Source of the DNA: Candidatus Eiseniibacteriota bacterium
GTDB taxonomy: Bacteria > Eisenbacteria > RBG-16-71-46 > SZUA-252
DNA length: 33,242 nucleotides
NCBI GenBank assembly: GCA_005893265.1
Contig: VBOX01000009.1
Span: 1-33,242, forward strand
Direction of reading: 5' to 3'
Positions 23,928-32,068 of the stretch are shown here, piece by piece. A program made the translations under genes and the position numbers. The notes below the pieces were generated by a model. That model worked only from the letters and a program-made list of their open reading frames with translations, was not told the DNA's origin and made no database searches. Within the stretch, counting starts at the first letter, position 1, and every line of letters starts with the position of its first letter.

Positions 23928-24269
23928 TCATGCGCGTTTCGGTTCGGTGCGTTTCGATTCGGCGCGCTCCTTGATCCGACGAAGGTGTCGAGCCCAGAAG
24001 CGCTCGAACGAGCCGGACCATTCGTGCAGTGGTCTTATCGCCCCCGCGTTCGTGCGATACAGCTTCTGGCGGCCGTCACGACGGACCCGTACGAGATCGA
24101 CTTCCCGCAGCACCCGGAGATGCTTCGAGACCGACGGCTGGGCCAAACCGAGGGCCTCTACGACCTCCCCGACCGGACGCTCCTCCGTCGCCAGGAATTC
24201 GAGGATGGCCCGTCGGTGCGGCTCGGCGACCGCGTTGAAGACGTCGGAACTGGTGGGGGCCCGTGACAT
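23928..24269 (-). CDS. ArsR-family winged-helix repressor
   Basis: A 113-residue ArsR regulator. It shows VFNAVAEPHRRAILEFL, the recognition helix LGLAQPSVSKHLRVLREV, and the wing LVRVRRDGRQKLYRT. It has no cysteine, so metal sensing is unlikely. It should repress the operon ArsR-SRPBCC-CPAC-DUF899. The ATG follows a strong promoter without room for a ribosome site, indicating a leaderless transcript. It is a second, independent copy of the arrangement at 5.3-6.0 kb. Confidence 0.9.
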   Translation of the reverse strand: MSRAPTSSDVFNAVAEPHRRAILEFLATEERPVGEVVEALGLAQPSVSKHLRVLREVDLVRVRRDGRQKLYRTNAGAIRPLHEWSGSFERFWARHLRRIKERAESKRTEPKRA

Positions 24270-24275
24270 GACCTA

Positions 24276-24303
24276 ATCATATGCCAATATGGGAATATGT
24301 CAA
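24276..24303 (-). promoter_or_regulatory. strong sigma-70-type promoter with operator-like AT-rich repeats
   Basis: On the minus strand TTGACA (24298-24303), 16 bases, TATGAT (24276-24281). The spacer holds CATAT...ATATG inverted repeats around CCATATTGG. The -10 box ends six bases before the ArsR ATG, so the transcript should be leaderless. Confidence 0.65.
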
Positions 24304-24384
24304 CCGCGATTTTTCAGCGGCCGCTTGGCCGCTTCGCGCGTGGCGATTCTCGACGAGACCGCATTCATCCGTTACCTTGGCGGA

Positions 24385-24924
24385 ATGATGCAGGTTCCAG
24401 GAGTCAACGTCCTCGAGACGTCACGGCTGATCCTTCGCCGCTTCTCTCTCGACGATGCCGCCTTTGTTTTCGGGCTGGTGAACGACCCGGCATGGCTGGA
24501 GCACATCGGAGACCGCAAGGTGAGAACCCTCGAGGACGCCCGCGCCTATCTGCGCAGAGGAGCGCTCGCGATGTACGAGACGATGGGCTTCGGCATGTAC
24601 GTTGTGGCGCTCAAGCGGTCGGGGGAGCCCATCGGGACGTGCGGCTTAGTCAAGCGAGAGGGGCTTGACGATGTTGATATCGGGTTCGCCTTCCTTCCAC
24701 AGTATCGCGGCCAGGGGTTCGCTTTCGAGTCGGCCGCGGCCGTGCTCGGGCATGCGAGAGCGCTGGGTCTGAAACGGGTCGTCGCGATCGTTTCGGCCGC
24801 CAACCATCGCTCGATCCGGCTCCTCGAGAAGATCGGCCTCACGTTCGAGCGCATGGTGAAGCTCCCAGGCGAAGACGAGGAGATCCCGTTGTACGCCTAC
24901 CAGCGCGACGATGCTCAGCGGTAG
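24385..24924 (+). CDS. GNAT (RimJ/RimL-like) acetyltransferase
   Basis: A GNAT acetyltransferase of about 179 residues. It begins with the RimJ-like LETSRLILRRFSLDDAAFVF. Its acetyl-CoA pyrophosphate loop (motif A) is FLPQYRGQGFAFESAAAVL. The motif-B region AANHRSIRLLEKIGLTFERM supports the assignment. The start is ATG at 24385 or 24388; the longer frame from GTG 24289 overlaps the divergent ArsR promoter. It would acetylate an amine such as a ribosomal-protein N-terminus or small molecule; the acceptor cannot be predicted. Confidence 0.88.
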   Translation: MMQVPGVNVLETSRLILRRFSLDDAAFVFGLVNDPAWLEHIGDRKVRTLEDARAYLRRGALAMYETMGFGMYVVALKRSGEPIGTCGLVKREGLDDVDIGFAFLPQYRGQGFAFESAAAVLGHARALGLKRVVAIVSAANHRSIRLLEKIGLTFERMVKLPGEDEEIPLYAYQRDDAQR

Positions 24925-25112
24925 ATCTGCTTGATCCTCCCCCAGGTCGTGGTCTCGACAGCCGTGGGCGAACCCTCCGCGCTGGATACCGACGTCGTGT
25001 ACGTGAAGTCACCTGCGGCGCTGTTGCATGAGGTCGGCCGGACTCTCAACCGTGTTACTCACGGATGCATGGGGAAAATCTGCGTGGTGGAGCCCCGTCG
25101 GGGGAGGCAGGA

Positions 25113-25147
25113 GGCCCGGCGCGAGGCGGTTCGCCCCACGCCGGGCC
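25113..25147 (-). terminator. GC-rich hairpin after the ZU5-like lipoprotein gene
   Basis: GGCCCGGCG pairs with CGCCGGGCC, with an inner GGCG/CGCC stem. It lies 40 bases past the lipoprotein stop and has no T-run. It may also serve the convergent acetyltransferase gene. Confidence 0.45.
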
Positions 25148-25186
25148 CTAGGAAAGACACCGGTCGGAACTACCTTGTGCAAGCGA

Positions 25187-25753
25187 CTACCAGCCCGCCT
25201 TGCCTCCGGACTCGACGCGGTAGGTCGAAAAGTGCGAAAGCGGCGCCGTAACCGTGAGGCCGAGGAGGCTCACCGAGCAGCCCGGCACCGTCTCCCACTT
25301 CCCGGTTGTGGGGTTCAGGTAGCTGATGTAGGCCACGGCGAGCAGCGAGCGGTCCATGCGGCTCGCATTCGCGACCAGGAGAACCGGCAGAAGGAATCCG
25401 TTCGCCGTTGCCGGCGAGATGCTCAGGTTGACGACCGGTCGCGCGAGGTCGGGCTGCGTCACGGTAATCGTCGCGGTTCGCGTGAGCGCAAGCGGCGGGA
25501 CCACGATGGTGAAATCGCCCACCGAAACCGTGCCACCGAGGACGCCAATGACTTTGCTCTTCGTGTTCGTGCTTGTACTGGATCCCTCGAAGAGCCCAAG
25601 TACTTGGGCCGGCTGTCCGTCCGTGGTGACCACGCCCGATCCGGACTGGGTCGGCGCCAGCGGCTGCGTCGGCAGATTGGAGCAACCCGCCGCGGCAAGC
25701 AGAACGGTGAGGCTGAGCGCGAGACCTCGTGGGAATCGAATGCGACCGAGCAT
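25187..25753 (-). CDS. lipoprotein with a ZU5-like domain
   Basis: A 188-residue lipoprotein. The start at 25753 (MLGRIRFPRG) follows a GGAG site and gives a signal peptide with lipobox LAAAGC. The mature part has a low-complexity linker and then a ZU5-like domain: GGTVSVGDFTIVVPPLALTR and LNPTTGKWETVPGCSV, ending with LTVTAPLSHFSTYRV. ZU5-like folds in bacterial surface proteins are thought to bind partners or ligands. It lies at the envelope, and its role is unknown. Confidence 0.75.
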   Translation of the reverse strand: MLGRIRFPRGLALSLTVLLAAAGCSNLPTQPLAPTQSGSGVVTTDGQPAQVLGLFEGSSTSTNTKSKVIGVLGGTVSVGDFTIVVPPLALTRTATITVTQPDLARPVVNLSISPATANGFLLPVLLVANASRMDRSLLAVAYISYLNPTTGKWETVPGCSVSLLGLTVTAPLSHFSTYRVESGGKAGW

Positions 25754-26078
25754 GCTTTTCTTCTCCTTCTCTAGGATGTCCCCCGGGTGCCGACCGGAAC
25801 GCGTCGACGTGGACTGGGGCTGCTTCGCATCCTTCTCTAAGGCATCACCCATGCCCGGGCGTGCACCGATCCTCGTTGCTTCGTGCACGAGCCCCCGTCA
25901 GCAAATCCCCAGTGGCTCTTGCGCGTGGCCGGGTAAAGCCTTTCGAGGTCTCTCGTGCGGTTCGCATGGCTCCAGATCACCTTCCCCGACATCCAGTTGG
26001 GGCTGATGGCTGAGGTGTTGGGTGAAACCGCTCAATTGGGGGGGAAGTTTGGCGTCGGGCAAATAGGGTAGCGGCACA

Positions 26079-26106
26079 GGGCGGGGCGCCGATGCGACGC
26101 CCGCCC
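26079..26106 (-). terminator. hairpin after the anti-sigma gene
   Basis: GGGCGGG with CCCGCCC, a 14-base loop, 19 bases past the stop at 26125. No T-run follows. Confidence 0.4.
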
Positions 26107-26124
26107 GTCCGCGTTCGGCGAATT

Positions 26125-27044
26125 CTACTTTGCGGGCTCTACTCTGATCTTGCCGTTTTCGACGGCCACCAGGATGTCGATGCCGGCCTGTCTCAGCTGT
26201 GTGGTGATCGCGCTGGTCATGTCCGCATCGCTCATCGATTCGGAGTTCGGTATCTCGGCCTTCGCCGTCTTGCCGTTCGAGGTCACCTCCACGACGAGCG
26301 TGGTGGGGCCGCCGCTCGCTCTCTTCCTCTGGATCTTGACCGCGAAGCCCTCCCCTTCCACCGGCGCGCCGCCTTTCGTGAGGATCAGCTGAGGCAAGCC
26401 GGTCTCGGGCGGAGCGGTCGATGGGTCGCCCACGTTCTGCCGCTCGACCTTCAATTGGATGTCGCGACCTCCCCCGGGACGATCGGTGACCGATACCTGG
26501 GCATCGGACACGCCCGCCTCGGCGAGACGGCTCCGGATCTCCGACTCCAGCTCCGACGCCGCCTTCCCATCGACGCCGATCCGGATGATCTGGTCCCAGG
26601 CGTAGGCAGCCGCGGGATAACGGACATGGGCGAATTCGCGCGCAGGACAAACCGCGGCGCTCCGTCCCCGGCTAAAGCCTCGACCCTGACACCGCCTGAG
26701 CCCAGGAGACCTTGGAGATCCTGGGCGATTGCCTGAACCTGTTCCTTTCCATTCCCCGAGACTGTCAACGCGACATCGTTTCCCACAACCCGCTCATAGG
26801 AGACGGGCACCACGAGGGCGGCCACGACGACGAAAGCCCCGAGTGCGACTGCGGCAACCGCGGGACGAGTGCGAACCGAATGGATACCAGCCATGAGCTT
26901 CCTCCTGATGTTCCAAGGCCCCGGGCTCGATTCGAGCCCGCGCCGGCGAACCGTTTGAATTGTCGTGTCCAGGTCCGGCACGTTGCGGGCGCTGACCGCC
27001 CGCAGAGCCGCAAGATCCTGGTCCAGATGGGACTCATCATTCAT
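26125..27044 (-). CDS. membrane anti-sigma-factor-like protein, split by a one-base frameshift
   Basis: The N-terminal frame (MNDESHLDQDLAALRAVSA..., 27044 down to about 26640) has a cytoplasmic domain of about 60 residues, then a single transmembrane segment (AVAAVALGAFVVVAALVVPV). The other frame continues with AYAWDQIIRIGVDGKAASEL and then EIRSRLAEAGVSDAQVSV, through to the stop at 26125. One base missing in the CGCGCGAATTC region (about 26632-26645) would restore a single product of about 306 residues. The gene overlaps the end of the ECF sigma gene by eight bases; that arrangement and the single-pass layout identify it as the probable anti-sigma partner. Without a zinc motif it is not a classical ZAS-type; recognition by sequence is weak. 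Confidence 0.7.
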
Positions 27045-27642
27045 GGGATTTCCCCTTCGCCGGCCAGGCCATGGCCCCGGCCGTCAGCCGCTCGAGGTAC
27101 GGCGTGGATGCGTCACCAGCCCCGTCACGCAGGTAGAACCGCCGCAGTTTTTCCCGGCCGCGGGTCAGACGCGACTTCACAGCCGAGTGCGTGACGCCCT
27201 GCATTTCCGCGATCTCTTCCACCGAGAACCCTTCGATCTCGTGTAGCACGACCGCCTCGCGTTGCACTGGCTTGAGCCCCGCCAGTGCCCGAACCGCACG
27301 CTCGGCTCGCCGACGCTCTTCCTCCCACGACGCTCCGTCCTCGCCGACGGGCTCCCTGTCGCGACCGAATGCCTCCTCGATCGGCACCGACACGCGACGG
27401 AATCGCCTCAGACGGGAGCGATGCCTGGATAGGAGCGTGGCGAAAAACCATGACCGGAACCGGGACTCGTCGCGCAGGCCATCCAGCTTGTCGAACGCAC
27501 GCAGGACGGTGTCCTGATAGAGATCGTCGCCATCGTCGTTCGACCGGCACAATCGGCGCGCGGTAGCGGCCGCTTGCTTGTGGATCGGCGTGAGAAGCCT
27601 GATCAGTCTGCTCCAGCGAGCCGTGCCTGCGTGGGAGTCCAT
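27037..27642 (-). CDS. ECF-family sigma factor
   Basis: A 201-residue sigma factor of the extracytoplasmic-function type. Region 2 shows DDLYQDTVLRAFDKLDGLRD followed by SRFRSWFFATLLSRHRSRLR (-10 recognition). Region 4 shows LKPVQREAVVLHEIEGFSVE with EIAEMQGVTHSAVKSRLTRG (helix-turn-helix). The start at 27642 (MDSHAGTARW) is preferred because the upstream extension looks non-coding and contains the promoter. The downstream overlapping gene is the probable anti-sigma factor. It likely directs an envelope-stress or adaptive regulon, including itself. Confidence 0.9.
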   Translation of the reverse strand: MDSHAGTARWSRLIRLLTPIHKQAAATARRLCRSNDDGDDLYQDTVLRAFDKLDGLRDESRFRSWFFATLLSRHRSRLRRFRRVSVPIEEAFGRDREPVGEDGASWEEERRRAERAVRALAGLKPVQREAVVLHEIEGFSVEEIAEMQGVTHSAVKSRLTRGREKLRRFYLRDGAGDASTPYLERLTAGAMAWPAKGKSHE

Positions 27643-27683
27643 GTTCCGCTTTGACGCTCCTCCGTTCCCGGGTACCCACATAG

Positions 27684-27712
27684 GAGACGCCTGGGGGTAC
27701 CCCGGGGGTTGC
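27684..27712 (-). promoter_or_regulatory. probable ECF-type promoter of the sigma gene
   Basis: On the minus strand GCAACC (27707-27712), 17 bases, CGTCTC (27684-27689). The AAC motif at -35 and CGTC at -10 are typical of ECF promoters, and this one lies 42 bases before the sigma ATG, suggesting autoregulation. Confidence 0.55.
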
Positions 27713-27848
27713 AGAAATAAGAGCGGTCGACGAGGTAAAGCGACGAGGTGAACCGGCCAGTCTATCCCTTGCCCCACCGGCTCCTCAAGAACGCTACGCA
27801 AGCCGCCGATAAGCCGTCGGATAGCCCACTTTCTTGCGGAGGGTCGTC

Positions 27849-28754
27849 ATGAAGCTCGCAGCCTGCCCCAAGTGTCATGCCCAGTACGACGTCGCCGACG
27901 TGCTCGGCGAAACCGTGACGTGCCCGTGCGGCGCGACATTTCCCGCGACGGCGCCGGCCGCCGTCGATGCCGCGGTGACCCGATGCGCGGCTTGCGGCGC
28001 GCTCGTGGGAGACGAGGAGCGGATCTGCTCCTACTGTCAGGCCACCGTTACCCGTGAGCCCGCGCCGACCGGCCCCGTCTGCCCCGAGTGCTACGCCCGC
28101 AATCCCGAACGGGCGCTCCACTGCACGGCGTGCGGGGTCGCGTTCCTTCCGCAGCCTGTCCGCAAGACGGGGGAGCTCCTGGAATGTCCCATCTGCCCCG
28201 GAGTCCAGCTGGCGGCACGCAGCCTGGGTGGACTCTGGGTGGACGAATGCCCGATGTGCCTCGGCCTTTGGGCGCCGGGCGACGTCATGGACCGGCTCAT
28301 CGATCGCGTTCGAGAGCGACGCCGCCAGGAGGGCCCGCCTCCCTCGGACCATATACATCGCAACCGGCGCTCGCGCTGGCAGGCGCGGATCGCTTATCGG
28401 AAATGCCCCGTGTGCAGCGGGGCGATGCAACGCAAGAACTTCGCCGGCCACTCGGGCGTCGTCGTGGACTGGTGCGGCAGCCACGGCACCTGGCTCGACA
28501 CGCACGAGATGGAGGACATCGCGGCGTTCGTGCTCGAGGGAGGCCTCCAAAACACGCCTGCCGCATCCAGGGATGGGGATTGGTCCCTCCCCGCCGACCC
28601 CGCAAAGGCGGCGGCCGTTCTCGCCGCGGAGCAGCTTCTCGCGGAGGAGCGCTCGCGCTCCCGTGCGCGCGCCTTCCCGCTGGAAGATTGGGGCATCGAC
28701 TCGGGACGGGTCGTCAAGGGAATCGGTGACCTGTTCGCGAAAATCCTGAAATGA
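27849..28754 (+). CDS. multi-zinc-ribbon protein with zf-TFIIB domains
   Basis: A 301-residue protein with many CxxC knuckles: CPKC/CPCG near residues 6-30, CAAC/CSYC, CPEC/CTAC, CPIC, WVDECPMCLGLWAPGDVMD and, later, CPVC plus WCGSHGTWLDTHEMEDI. The last two blocks match zf-TFIIB modules. The protein lacks a signal peptide and should be cytoplasmic. The start at 27849 follows GGAGGG. It sits just before an SPFH-domain gene, and this pairing occurs in other bacteria where these proteins are thought to form a membrane-associated quality-control or bactofilin-like assembly; that role is not proven. Confidence 0.85.
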   Translation: MKLAACPKCHAQYDVADVLGETVTCPCGATFPATAPAAVDAAVTRCAACGALVGDEERICSYCQATVTREPAPTGPVCPECYARNPERALHCTACGVAFLPQPVRKTGELLECPICPGVQLAARSLGGLWVDECPMCLGLWAPGDVMDRLIDRVRERRRQEGPPPSDHIHRNRRSRWQARIAYRKCPVCSGAMQRKNFAGHSGVVVDWCGSHGTWLDTHEMEDIAAFVLEGGLQNTPAASRDGDWSLPADPAKAAAVLAAEQLLAEERSRSRARAFPLEDWGIDSGRVVKGIGDLFAKILK

Positions 28755-28815
28755 AAGGCCCACGGGGCGTCACGGGCAGCGATGCCTCTCGATGCACCCA
28801 CTCAAGGGGGAAACG

Positions 28816-29919
28816 ATGGGACTCGTGAGCAAGCTTCGCGGCGAGCTGGTCGACATCGTCGAATGGATCGATGACACAAGGAACACGCTCGTCCGGCGGT
28901 TTCCGCGATACCAGAACGAGATCAAGAACGGGGCGCGTCTTGTCGTGCGTCCGGGCCAGTCCGCAATCTTCGTCGATCAGGGGCGGGTGGCCGACGTGTT
29001 TCAACCGGGCACGTACGAGCTGATCACCAAGAACCTCCCCGCCTTGACCACGCTCCGCGGCTGGAAGCACGGATTCTCGAGCCCGTTCAAGGCCGAGGTC
29101 TATTTCGTCACGACCCGGCAGATCACCGAGCTCAAGTGGGGCACGCCGCACCCGGTGCTCTTGCGCGACCCCGAGTTCGGGCCGCTGCGCGTGCGGGCCT
29201 TCGGCACGTACACGCTCAGGGCTGCGAAGCCCGAGGCTCTGCTGTCCGAGTTGGTCGGGACCGACGGCTCATTCGAGGCGGACGAAATCGAGGTTCTCCT
29301 CCGCTCCATCGTCGCGTCCGAGTTCTCGAAGATGGTGGCCTCTACGGAAATCTCCGTCGTCGACCTCGCCTCAAACTACGCCCGGCTCTCGGAGGATCTG
29401 CGCCGCGCGGTCCTGGACCGGATCGACGACGCGTACGGCCTCGACCTCCCGCAGCTCTTCATCGTGAACATCTCCGTCCCGGAGCAGGTCGAGCGCGCAC
29501 TGGACGCCCGCTCGAGCATGGATGTGCTCGGCGATCTGAACCGCTATCAGCAATATCAGCTCGGCTCATCCATCCCGACGGCCGCCGCCAATCCCGCCGG
29601 CGGCCTCGCCGGAGCCGGAGTTGGGCTCGGAATGGGCATGTCGATCGCCGGGCTGGGCGCCGCGGGCGCCGCAAAACCTCCGCTTCCGCTGATCCCGCCC
29701 ACCCCGGACTCGGATCCTGCGATATGGCACGTCGCTTCAGGCGGTCGGACCTTCGGCCCGTACTCGGTCGCTCAGCTGGGCCTAGCCGTGTCGGCTGGGC
29801 AGCTCACCGGAGAGAGCTTTGTGTGGACGGCGGGAATGGAGGCCTGGGCACCGATCGGACGCGTGCCGCGATTGGCCGTACTCTTGGCGCCGCCGCCTCC
29901 TCCCCCGCCGGCGGCGTGA
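28816..29919 (+). CDS. SPFH-domain protein with C-terminal GYF_2 domain
   Basis: A 367-residue protein. Residues about 25-240 match the SPFH/YdjI-like (virion core-like) family: VVRPGQSAIFVDQGRVADVF and TYELITKNLPALTTLRGW, then VRAFGTYTLRAAKPEALLSE and PEQVERALDARSSMDVLGDL. A Gly/Ala-rich linker follows. The C-terminal section (IWHVASGGRTFGPYSVAQLG...VWTAGMEAWAPIGRV) is a GYF_2 (DUF4339) domain, and the end is a Pro tail. It lies 62 bases after the zinc-ribbon gene on the same strand. Family members are thought to oligomerise at membranes; no catalytic site is seen. Confidence 0.88.
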   Translation: MGLVSKLRGELVDIVEWIDDTRNTLVRRFPRYQNEIKNGARLVVRPGQSAIFVDQGRVADVFQPGTYELITKNLPALTTLRGWKHGFSSPFKAEVYFVTTRQITELKWGTPHPVLLRDPEFGPLRVRAFGTYTLRAAKPEALLSELVGTDGSFEADEIEVLLRSIVASEFSKMVASTEISVVDLASNYARLSEDLRRAVLDRIDDAYGLDLPQLFIVNISVPEQVERALDARSSMDVLGDLNRYQQYQLGSSIPTAAANPAGGLAGAGVGLGMGMSIAGLGAAGAAKPPLPLIPPTPDSDPAIWHVASGGRTFGPYSVAQLGLAVSAGQLTGESFVWTAGMEAWAPIGRVPRLAVLLAPPPPPPPAA

Positions 29920-29932
29920 ACGTTCGCCTCCT

Positions 29933-31753
29933 TCATCGCCCCATCAGGACGATCTTCGTCGTCACCACAGCTCCGGGGCTCTCCAGCCGCGCGAAGTAGA
30001 CGGCTGAAGGGAGCTTCGCGCCCTTGTCGTTCAAGCCGTCCCAATTCACGACGTGGGGGCCCGCGGCCAACGTCCCCTCGGTGAGGGTGCATACGCGCCT
30101 CCCCGCGACGTCGTAGAGCACGAGGCGCGTCCATCCCTCCATGGGAACGGCGAAGCGAATGGCCGCCCCCTCTATCACCGGATTGGGAGCCGCGGCAAGC
30201 AGGAGACGGGGCACACGCCCGTCCTCTGCAACCGCGGTCGGCGCCGCGGTCACCGCCCGGAACGCGTTCACCTTCACCCCGATTGGATGATCAAAAGCCA
30301 GGGCATCGCCGGTGTCGATCAGCTGCTGCGCCACCATCTGCGGCGTCAGGTAGGGATAGCGGGCGCGCACAAGAGCGCACACGCCGGCCGTCAGCGGGCA
30401 CGCGAAGGAGGTCCCGTCCCCATACATGTATGGGTTCACTCCGTCCCATCCAAAGAAGAAGATGTAGATCAGCTGGTCCAGGTCGGTGAACGTGTAGTTT
30501 TGGCAGATCGTGGACCACATGGAGCTTCCTGGTGCCGCGACGTCCACCCAGGGACCCCAATTCGAAAAGAAGGCCCGGGTATTGTCGAAATCGGTGGCGG
30601 CCACCGCGAGGACGTTGTTGCAGGCGGCCGGGTAGACGCGGACGCTATCGCTGTCGTTGCCCGCCGCCGCCACGCATAAGGCTCCCGAGTACGTGGCCAT
30701 GTCCACAAGGGCCTGGAAGAATTCCGGCACTCCCAGATCGCCGGGCCCGCCGAAGCTCATCGAGATCACGGATGCGCGCTCATCCACGGCGTAGGCGAAC
30801 GCCGCCGCGATGGCGCTGGACGTAAGGCCGCTGTCCGGACGCGAGACCTTGAGCGGCATGATGCGGGAGTTCCAGCCGGCTCCCGCGATGCCGTCCCCGT
30901 TGTCCGTGGCCGCCGCCGCGATGCCCGCGCACATGGTGCCGTGGAATCCGACATCGATGCCCGAGGCGTCCGGGGTGTACTCGGGCTTCGGATCGTTGTC
31001 CCCCGAGCCAAAGTCCCACCCTTCGAAGTCGTCGACCAAACCGTTGTGGTCGTCGTCGATACCGTTGCCCGGGATCTCGCCCGGGTTGTGCCAGATCCGG
31101 CTCGCGAGGTCGGGGTGGGACGTGTCCACACCGGTGTCCATGATCGCGATCACGACGGATGTGTCCCCGCGCTCGACGTCCCATGCGTACGGCAGGCCGA
31201 CGTCGGCGAAGCCGCCGTCGTCTACGTACCACTGGTAGAACAGGTATGGATCGTTGGGTTGCGTGAGCAGCAAATCGAAGCTGTAGTTGGGGCTCGCGGC
31301 GCGAAACGCACCGGTTGCCTGCAGCGTGCGGGCCGCTCCGACCGGGTCGAATCCGGGTCGGGCGCTGGTGAGGAGCCAGATCCTCTCGCGTCGTGCGGCA
31401 CCCCTGCCAGGTGTGGGCCCCAGGAGGCGCGATCGGTCCAGGCCGAGGCCAGCGAGGACACCGGCCGCGCGGCCATCGTGTGAGAGCAGGGCGCCACCGG
31501 GGCTCACGCCGAGGACACCTTCATCGGCGATGACCACGACTTCGCCCGGTGCGAACGGGAGATTCCGATGCGTGCGACGCGGTCCGACTCTCGACGCCCT
31601 TCCACCGGGTGAGGGCATGCGCGGCGGGACCGTGATCGATGCCCCGATGGGGAGCGGATCGCGCGCGGCGGCAAACGACATCGGTGCGATGAGCAGGGTG
31701 AACGCAAGGATCGGTAGAGCGGGACGGAACGATTTAGAGATTCGTTGAACCAC
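29933..31753 (-). CDS. secreted S8 (subtilisin-like) protease with FlgD-like C-terminal domain
   Basis: A 606-residue subtilase, starting at GTG 31753 (AGGGGG site six bases away) with a signal peptide (ALPILAFTLLIAPMSFAA). The catalytic triad is visible: Asp in AIMDTGVDTSHPDL (about residue 206), His in FHGTMCAGIAAA (271) and Ser in GDGTSFACPLTAG (449). The oxyanion Asn is in AAAGNDSDS. Between them, GNGIDDDHNGLVDDFEGWDFG looks like a calcium-binding insert. The final 80 or so residues (APNPVIEGAAIRFAVP... VLYDVAGRRVCTL...VYFARLES) form a FlgD-like Ig repeat, as found on T9SS-like or surface-exported proteins of FCB-type bacteria. It would degrade extracellular proteins. Confidence 0.93.
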   Translation of the reverse strand: MVQRISKSFRPALPILAFTLLIAPMSFAAARDPLPIGASITVPPRMPSPGGRASRVGPRRTHRNLPFAPGEVVVIADEGVLGVSPGGALLSHDGRAAGVLAGLGLDRSRLLGPTPGRGAARRERIWLLTSARPGFDPVGAARTLQATGAFRAASPNYSFDLLLTQPNDPYLFYQWYVDDGGFADVGLPYAWDVERGDTSVVIAIMDTGVDTSHPDLASRIWHNPGEIPGNGIDDDHNGLVDDFEGWDFGSGDNDPKPEYTPDASGIDVGFHGTMCAGIAAAATDNGDGIAGAGWNSRIMPLKVSRPDSGLTSSAIAAAFAYAVDERASVISMSFGGPGDLGVPEFFQALVDMATYSGALCVAAAGNDSDSVRVYPAACNNVLAVAATDFDNTRAFFSNWGPWVDVAAPGSSMWSTICQNYTFTDLDQLIYIFFFGWDGVNPYMYGDGTSFACPLTAGVCALVRARYPYLTPQMVAQQLIDTGDALAFDHPIGVKVNAFRAVTAAPTAVAEDGRVPRLLLAAAPNPVIEGAAIRFAVPMEGWTRLVLYDVAGRRVCTLTEGTLAAGPHVVNWDGLNDKGAKLPSAVYFARLESPGAVVTTKIVLMGR

Positions 31754-32068
31754 GGCTGGCCCCCTATACGTCTCCGGACGGCAGCCCGCCGCAGTGCGCG
31801 GGTGCGATCGAGGAGCTCGACGCTTCGAGCCGCTCTCGCAGCTGCGCCATCTAGGCCTCCCGAACTTCCAGAGTGATATGGTCTTGTAGCGGAACGCTCG
31901 CGGTCTGCGCGAGCCAAGCGCCGAGCAGGTGCGTTCTCCCACCATGTCCCAAATATCGGCGGGGATGAATCTTTACGGAGAAGATTATGGGTCAGGTAGG
32001 GCGTGCGATCTCAAGGCGGGTCCATGATGCGTTGGACGTGGTCCGATTCATCCAGCCGCGGATCGAGC
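31754..32068. other. non-coding gap upstream of the protease gene
   Basis: No convincing gene is seen. The minus frame stays open to 31945 but the extension is Arg-rich and not signal-like. A perfect 7-bp hairpin (GCTCGCG-N5-CGCGAGC) is at 31896-31914 and may be a leader or termination element. Confidence 0.4.

Noticed and set aside
25898-26650. A 250-residue minus-strand frame overlapping the anti-sigma gene
   Set aside because: Arg/Gly-rich shadow of the real frame, whose two parts join into a coherent membrane protein.
29730-29746. TGGCACG near a TTC-AG, resembling a sigma-54 promoter
   Set aside because: It is inside the GYF_2 domain coding sequence, the -12 element is wrong, and no gene starts downstream.
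31754-31945. N-terminal extension of the protease frame
   Set aside because: Arg-rich and without a signal; the GTG at 31753 gives a signal peptide directly and has a ribosome site.
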